Under the pieces are notes generated by a model that saw nothing but the letters and a program-made list of their open reading frames with translations, had not been told where the DNA came from and did not search any database. From NCBI RefSeq assembly GCF_032854445.1, contig NC_088295.1, forward strand, positions 12,947,385 to 13,007,384: a DNA stretch of 60,000 nt, written 5' to 3'. This DNA is from Liolophura sinensis. Taxonomy: Eukaryota; Mollusca; Polyplacophora; Chitonida; Chitonidae. Positions 58,560-60,000 of this stretch are shown in pieces. The stretch's first letter is position 1. Each line of letters opens with the position of its first letter. Position numbers and translations under genes: made by a program.

Positions 58560-60000
58560 CTGTAAATAAACAAGTACATAACATTGTTTAACACTGCACA
58601 GACGCCCGCACAATGAACCACTCAACCAGTGTTAGCATAGCTAGTGTCTAACATGACATACGCTATTCGTGTGGGTACATATGCCTACATTTCGGCTGGC
58701 TTTACAAACATCATTCTGCAACACCTTGTTCATAGTTTTATTATCCCCAACTGATCAGAATATTTCTCAGTGAGGGTAGAGATGTCTCTGTGATTAACTT
58801 CTTAGCTTCTTAACATAACTGGTTTGTGAATCCCGCGTATATCAGGGATCTTTGAAGTTCCAAAAACTGATCTGAAACCACAATAGTAAATAACTACAGA
58901 AGTTTATTCTTTCGTACTTGTGATCAACTCATATGTGTCATTTCGGTCATCGAAAACCTACAAATTCATTATACACACTTATCGACTCGAACATATCTTT
59001 GTCTGTATAACATGTGTGTATAGCACATACTCCTTTATGGGAAAGGTTCTTAAGTAAGATTCCAAATTCTCAAAGACAGAGCAATAAATTTACAGGGCAA
59101 GAACAAGGCCAGCCTACTCTCTTTCTATATCATTTATGCTGACATCGCCAAATACTGATGATTTATAGGAGGTTCGCAACATTACCACTCCGCAGGGATA
59201 TCTTTACCTCTCAGCATGGGGAACACATAATGTTAATTGCATTGGCAGGGTGTGTGGCACTGTAATATGTTGTATAGAGTATTACAGAAGAAGAAGGTTC
59301 TCCCACGGGCTTCGAGGAGCGGACAACACCATCATATACGCGTAGTGACTGGTGATGTTTAAACTTACACACTCATCCTTCCTCAAGTAGGCAGGGCAGC
59401 TTATCTTTCATGCTCAGTGTGTGCGATATTTGAGCAACATCCGTCCTCTCTACACATTAAACCTTGTATATAAGTATACATGTCTGTTTTTGTTGGTGTT
59501 CTTAAGTAACGCAATCGGTTGTCCTAAACCTGTGTTAAATATGGGTTTCCATCTTCAGTCAGTAGTATTTGCTCGAGGTAGAAGCACTTCAGTACTTTCC
59601 ATAAAGCCTTTTGACATTCTGCCAAACAATTTTGAAAGAAAAAATACAGACGAAATGCTCAGAGTCTCTGGCATGCCGCTGCATGTCTATATCTAGTTTA
59701 GACTAAACTCAACAGTTTACCGTCAGTATCGCCGGACTTAGGTACACAGTCACAAATCTACATTCTGCATAATCCACAAGTCTCAGCGTGAGAAGTGGAT
59801 ACGTGCTAAAACACCCAGTGTACACGAGCAGCCACTCTCTTGAAAGAGGCGCGCTTTTTATATATTACAGACCTTTATGTGTGAAATCTTAGGGTTGCAT
59901 GTGTTAGGAATGCTTTGATACTTCGTCGAAATTATCTATGGAACTGAATTTTCGTGCACCTATACAGGCCAGTGATGGAAAACATCTGTTTCTAAGCGGG
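58560..60000. other. Probable intron 1 of CACNG-like gene 2
   Basis: Lies upstream of exon 2 on the minus strand. No TDYW or GLW-C coding signature was found, so exon 1 is expected to the right of the window. The plus frame 59421-59696 (91 codons) has no recognisable domain. Confidence 0.5.

Overview
This is a window of animal nuclear DNA with low gene density: AT-leaning, full of introns, SINEs, minisatellites and one dead DNA transposon. There are no long prokaryotic-style ORFs. The SINE families (tRNA-derived heads, a recurrent core reading roughly 'tacgccgtactcaagaata', AAAT or ACTC tails) are of the kind I associate with lophotrochozoans. My best guess is a mollusc or brachiopod; the species cannot be told from the sequence.

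The clearest protein-coding content is two voltage-dependent calcium channel gamma-subunit-like genes (CACNG/TARP, PMP22-claudin fold), both on the minus strand. Gene 1 shows only its first coding exon (17798-17996); its other exons were not found in the 17.8 kb to the left. Gene 2 shows exons 2, 3 and 4 (58479-58559, 56538-56675, 56077-56333), with matching splice phases and a stop codon; its first exon probably lies beyond the right edge. The pair looks like a tandem, same-strand gene cluster. A convincing signal-anchor first exon of an unidentified type II membrane protein lies at 35988-36123 (minus). A terminal-exon-like open frame lies at 32957-33445 (minus). Weaker exon candidates lie at 28720-28944, 23265-23579 and 55191-55596 (all minus).

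Mobile elements: SINE family A (ten copies or fragments), SINE family B (two copies and a fragment), a third tRNA-headed family C (27237-27605; a split copy at 47555-48090), a fourth tRNA-headed element D (24228-24795), a fragment sharing the same core (51095-51210), and a degenerate Tc1-like transposase (49811-50817, minus) with four in-frame stops and one frameshift. Four SINE A copies have recognisable target-site duplications.

Tandem repeats are the most striking part. At 19.64-21.16 kb a 63/64-bp array sits inside a ~129-bp array that shares its motif. At 42.8-46.7 kb a long degenerate array changes its unit from ~42 to ~38 to ~34 bp and is interrupted by SINEs. Smaller arrays lie at 6.6, 15.4, 24.55, 26.6, 27.8, 31.4, 37.2, 52.8, 53.7 and 55.8 kb, the last in the 3' UTR of gene 2. 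No tRNA, rRNA or CRISPR was found. Everything else is intergenic or intronic DNA in which I see no supported gene.
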